Assembly (NCBI GenBank): GCA_934623545.1
Contig: CAKTVN010000060.1
Coordinates: forward strand, 1 to 8,259
Length of the DNA: 8,259 nucleotides
Direction: 5' to 3'
Source: an uncultured Oscillospiraceae bacterium
Lineage (GTDB): Bacteria > Bacillota > Clostridia > Oscillospirales > Oscillospiraceae
The notes below the pieces were generated by a model. That model was not told the DNA's origin. It saw only the letters and a program-made list of their open reading frames with translations, and did not search any database. This document shows, piece by piece, positions 6,201-8,259 of this stretch. Positions within the stretch are counted from its first letter, which is position 1, and the number at the start of each line of letters is the position of its first letter. The translations under genes were made by a program, and so were the position numbers.

Positions 6201-8259
6201 GCACCTTCGGCGTCTACGACTTCAGCGGCAACCCCGCCCGCCAGAAGATCGAGATCACCATCCCGCAGTATTTTGACGGCAATACCTACACGCTGACCGG
6301 CGCGCTCCTGCAAGGCGGCTTTTCTGGTGTTACGCACCGCAGCATCACCTATGCGAAGGGCGTAAACAAGCAGTTCGACGCTCCCAGCGCCTCCGGTATG
6401 CTCAGCGTGCTTCCGGAGGTGAGGATCAAGCTCGCAGAGACGACCTTCCTTGCGCCGACGCTGACCTTCAAGGATAACAACGGCAATGCGGTCAACCGCA
6501 GCAAGCTGACCATCACGCTGAAGGACGCGAAGGGCAACGCCACCATTGTCAAGGACAACGGCAGCTTCGCGGCGCTCGCCGGCGAGTACACCTACGTCAT
6601 CTCCGGCGCGGGCTATGAGTATCAGGAAGGCACCGTCACCGTCGTTGACGGCACCAACGAATACCCCATCACGCTCGTCGCGACCAGCGCGGTCGCCTGG
6701 GACGGCACGACCAAGACCGAACCCAGCAAGGACGCAGACGGCACCTATCTGATCTCCACCGGCAGCGAGCTTGCATGGTTCGTTGAGAAGAGCAAGACCG
6801 CCGCTGTCAAGGGCAAGCTGACCGCGGACATTGACCTTGCGAAGTACGCATGGCTCAACGTCAGCACGATGAAGGTCGAGCTGGACGGCGCCGGACACGA
6901 GATCAAGGGTCTCAACGCGACAAAGGGTCTGTTCAGCACGCTGGGGCGCGAATCCTATGTGCATGACCTGACCATCCGTGGAACCAGCAAGGATGGCGGT
7001 GCCTTCACCGGAATGCTCTCCACTGGCGCTACGCTTGAAAACTGCTTCAGCTATGTGACCGTCAAGGGCACCAACTTTGTCGGCGGCATCGCCGGACAGA
7101 TCTACACCAATGCAGCCGTCCTCAACTGCGCCAACTTCGGCAGCGTGACCGGCACCGGCAGCGTCGGCGGCATCGTTGGCAGCGTGGACGGCAGCAATTC
7201 GAAGATCTCCGGCTGCTACAACACCGGCGCTGTGACCGGCGGCAATAACGCGGGCGGCATCTTCGGCGCATCGAACGTCGGCTTTACCATCGAAAACTGC
7301 TACAACACCGGCAAGGTCTCCGGCACGACCGCTGGCGGCATCGGCGGCAAGTTCAAGGGCGAGACCCACTGGTCCACCGGCGCGCTGCTTCAGGCTACGA
7401 AGCTCTCCAGCTGCTATAACGTCGGCGAAGCGCCCAGCCCCGCCTTCGGCACCGTTCAGGCAGGTACGGTCGAGATCGAGAAGTGCTACTATCTGAGCTC
7501 CAAGGGCACGGACGCAAACGCGACCGGTCTGTCCGAGGCGGATATGAAGCAGGCTGATCTGAACAAGGACGCCTTCGCTCCGACCTGCAATGGCTATCCC
7601 GCCCTCAAGTGGCAGAAGGGCGTCTTCTTCCATGAATCCCGCGCTGCCACCGTCGTTCCCGCGACCTGCACCGAGGGCGGCTACACGCTCAACACCTGCT
7701 CGAAGTGCAGCAACTCCTACAAGTCCGACTACACCCCCGCAACGGGTCACCGCGACGGCACAGACGCAGTCACGCATCCGGCATACGTCATTTCGACCTG
7801 CCCGGGCTGCAACACGACTTATAAGCACTGGAACGATGACCGCCTGCAATACGCCGCAGAGCTTCCCGATGATGCAGACGCTGCCTCCAACATCGACATG
7901 GAGGATGTCGGCGCTTATCCGTGGAAGTGGAACGCAGAGAAGTCCCGCTTTGAAAGCAGCAATGTCGGCGTAGACAAGAGCACTTCCGAAACGAAGCTGA
8001 CCTTCACGCTGACCTACGGCGGCACGCTCGCCTTCAACTACGGCGCATCCTCCGAGGACGGCTATGACAAGGTCACCATCACGCTGAACTCCGAGACCAT
8101 CGCCAACGGCATCAGCGGTACGACGTCCGGCACCTACAACGGCACGCTCACGCCCGGCAGCTACACGCTGACCTTCCGCTATGTCAAGGACGCAGCCTCC
8201 GCGGAGCATGACGATCTCGGCTACTTCAGCGATCTGGTCCTGCACGCAAAGACCAAGCA
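3212..8259 (+). CDS. Giant secreted multidomain surface protein (DUF4430-like, cadherin-like, GLUG repeats), 3'-truncated
   Basis: One frame is open from ATG 3212 to the window edge (1682 codons, no stop). Residues 1-25 are a Sec signal peptide (KKR, hydrophobic core, ASA cleavage site). Residues 38-180 resemble DUF4430, the family related to the transcobalamin C-terminal domain (GVSALDVLVKA helix, FVLNGG, then VVDNDFVEFF), ending in an acidic DxDxDGxxD loop at 166-174. Residues 301-410 resemble a cadherin-like beta-sandwich (LTALSV ... TEYSV ... KVYTVNV). About 690-815 is Ig-like. About 1070-1155 looks like a carboxypeptidase-regulatory-type sandwich. About 1163-1390 carries GLUG-type repeats (GGIAGQ, GGIVGS, GGIFGA, with CYNTG units), expected to form a beta-helix. 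Two CxxC pairs (1496/1499 and 1530/1533) follow, then a jelly-roll-like domain (about 1550-1682). The stretches between are beta-rich and unassigned. No anchor (SLH, LPXTG) or catalytic motif is visible, so the missing C-terminus matters. An exported adhesive or ligand-binding role is inferred. Confidence 0.92.
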   Translation, partial: MKKRILSLLLCIVMVLGLFSVTASAETGANGATTPTTVKVDFTAQASGAFLFAPKFGVEVASNLAESYGYADSVTDGVSALDVLVKAHEAAFGTEFTSESKGDYLVVSSSGFVTKLFGTATTANGFVLNGGYPNDGTDSPYGGGYNGTTVTTTKVVDNDFVEFFVDQDQDGYSDEYAFIDLEGNIKAGATVKAKVSSIMYMNGYHYKTPADLKAAATARAGVWLGWVDAETGIVTKIAGALTDFYTKTVSITLPNKDGTYLLTAFTEVDPEDEDDALYLVMPVKKVVIGEDSETPTYGPCDLTALSVGSYDSNPNALEMSPAFGTATTEYSVPELSYHKNAWECGFYVKATAADENAVITASMNGVTQTVTSGDSVWKMLYGAVKSTSNTLTVTVTNGSDSKVYTVNVPAAADPASLGTVTIKGQHSAMVNSFKLYTYTSGTKGTTDLLDGKTPTDGAYPALQLAAGDYWLEGYKANGDYFGGIKLTVEAGKAQEFTLQCVYKLYTNSGWVKGTDYTMDVRVESDKGERRVIEVGEVDNYGTKYPSCLCLYGDTATLTVTPDAEKHPTYIKASASKTLTGNVDLQATSKEGVTVTFNVPEGSTVSVGTLTTYYVYTFLDAEKTTATSATFRPAKGTAYFYRIQNPNGVTYWNFKSWSADTTETITADDLHIGDSSFTKSTVYHNYEKNVYDRADIYLNINAKGYKAMQVGDTFELNVFRNWMAIESFMNAKVALPDMHYQVIDESGKPSDILTITPNANNSCVAEMKATKPGTAIVLVTYDAMTHMQGQSSTASKQFSAIWPECTGAFIVTVGATEGDIQTNMVMDRMDATISSDAATAAEQKAIDSEHDILFYTGSEGASYSFKPESGCTVTVDRSKVTDKMTFTGFTDKGVSVAADGTVTVSKLTTGRHIIKIEKDGKATYQLVTAREVSYKLVDAQGNELTEEAKNNLKAGDKVTLQFSGLLNPKEKLSGAYNFNFCLHYKGEDGTYFNSNPGSTFGVYDFSGNPARQKIEITIPQYFDGNTYTLTGALLQGGFSGVTHRSITYAKGVNKQFDAPSASGMLSVLPEVRIKLAETTFLAPTLTFKDNNGNAVNRSKLTITLKDAKGNATIVKDNGSFAALAGEYTYVISGAGYEYQEGTVTVVDGTNEYPITLVATSAVAWDGTTKTEPSKDADGTYLISTGSELAWFVEKSKTAAVKGKLTADIDLAKYAWLNVSTMKVELDGAGHEIKGLNATKGLFSTLGRESYVHDLTIRGTSKDGGAFTGMLSTGATLENCFSYVTVKGTNFVGGIAGQIYTNAAVLNCANFGSVTGTGSVGGIVGSVDGSNSKISGCYNTGAVTGGNNAGGIFGASNVGFTIENCYNTGKVSGTTAGGIGGKFKGETHWSTGALLQATKLSSCYNVGEAPSPAFGTVQAGTVEIEKCYYLSSKGTDANATGLSEADMKQADLNKDAFAPTCNGYPALKWQKGVFFHESRAATVVPATCTEGGYTLNTCSKCSNSYKSDYTPATGHRDGTDAVTHPAYVISTCPGCNTTYKHWNDDRLQYAAELPDDADAASNIDMEDVGAYPWKWNAEKSRFESSNVGVDKSTSETKLTFTLTYGGTLAFNYGASSEDGYDKVTITLNSETIANGISGTTSGTYNGTLTPGSYTLTFRYVKDAASAEHDDLGYFSDLVLHAKTK

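Noticed and set aside
4217..8245. 1342-aa open frame on the minus strand
   Set aside because: It is the antisense shadow of the giant gene. GC-rich third codon positions keep the opposite frame open, and the product is a low-complexity Ala/Val/Gly/Asp/Arg string with no domain. The + strand frame has a strong ribosome binding site, a signal peptide and recognisable domains.
1..8259. tRNA, rRNA, tmRNA, RNase P RNA, CRISPR array or transposase gene
   Set aside because: No cloverleaf, conserved core motifs, regularly spaced repeats or transposase motifs were seen on either strand.

Overview
The window is GC-rich DNA with strong Shine-Dalgarno sites, sigma70-type promoters and intrinsic terminators. 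Its proteins resemble those of gut-type Clostridia: a Firmicutes-like uridine phosphorylase, a short MATE exporter, and a giant secreted beta-rich surface protein with GLUG and cadherin-like modules. A high-GC Clostridia (Oscillospiraceae-like) genome is the best guess. This is inferred from protein style, not from a phylogenetic marker.

Layout, all genes on the + strand. (1) 1-759 is the 3' part of a uridine phosphorylase gene, closed by a strong intrinsic terminator (833-862). (2) A near-consensus promoter (915-943), whose -10 box lies inside a 21-bp imperfect inverted repeat, drives a 451-aa MATE-family exporter (996-2351). (3) 2352-3211 is an 860-bp region with no convincing protein gene but a great deal of RNA-like structure. 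It holds a promoter (2420-2448), a 20-bp palindrome, a series of short hairpins (four with GNRA tetraloops), a segment resembling the 3' half of a cobalamin riboswitch including a B12-box-like sequence, a 164-nt imperfect long hairpin, and two related tandem terminators. (4) From 3212 a single frame stays open to the window edge (1682 codons), encoding an exported multidomain surface protein whose C-terminus is not seen.

The first two genes look like separate, separately terminated units. The intergenic RNA and the giant gene probably belong together. The RNA could be a long regulatory leader (riboswitch-like sensor, spacer hairpin, terminators, then the ribosome binding site), or an independent roughly 600-nt structured RNA ending at the terminators. 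The first mature domain of the surface protein resembles DUF4430, the family related to the C-terminal domain of transcobalamin. A B12-box-like leader upstream of a transcobalamin-like surface domain suggests corrinoid capture, but this is a hypothesis and not shown here.
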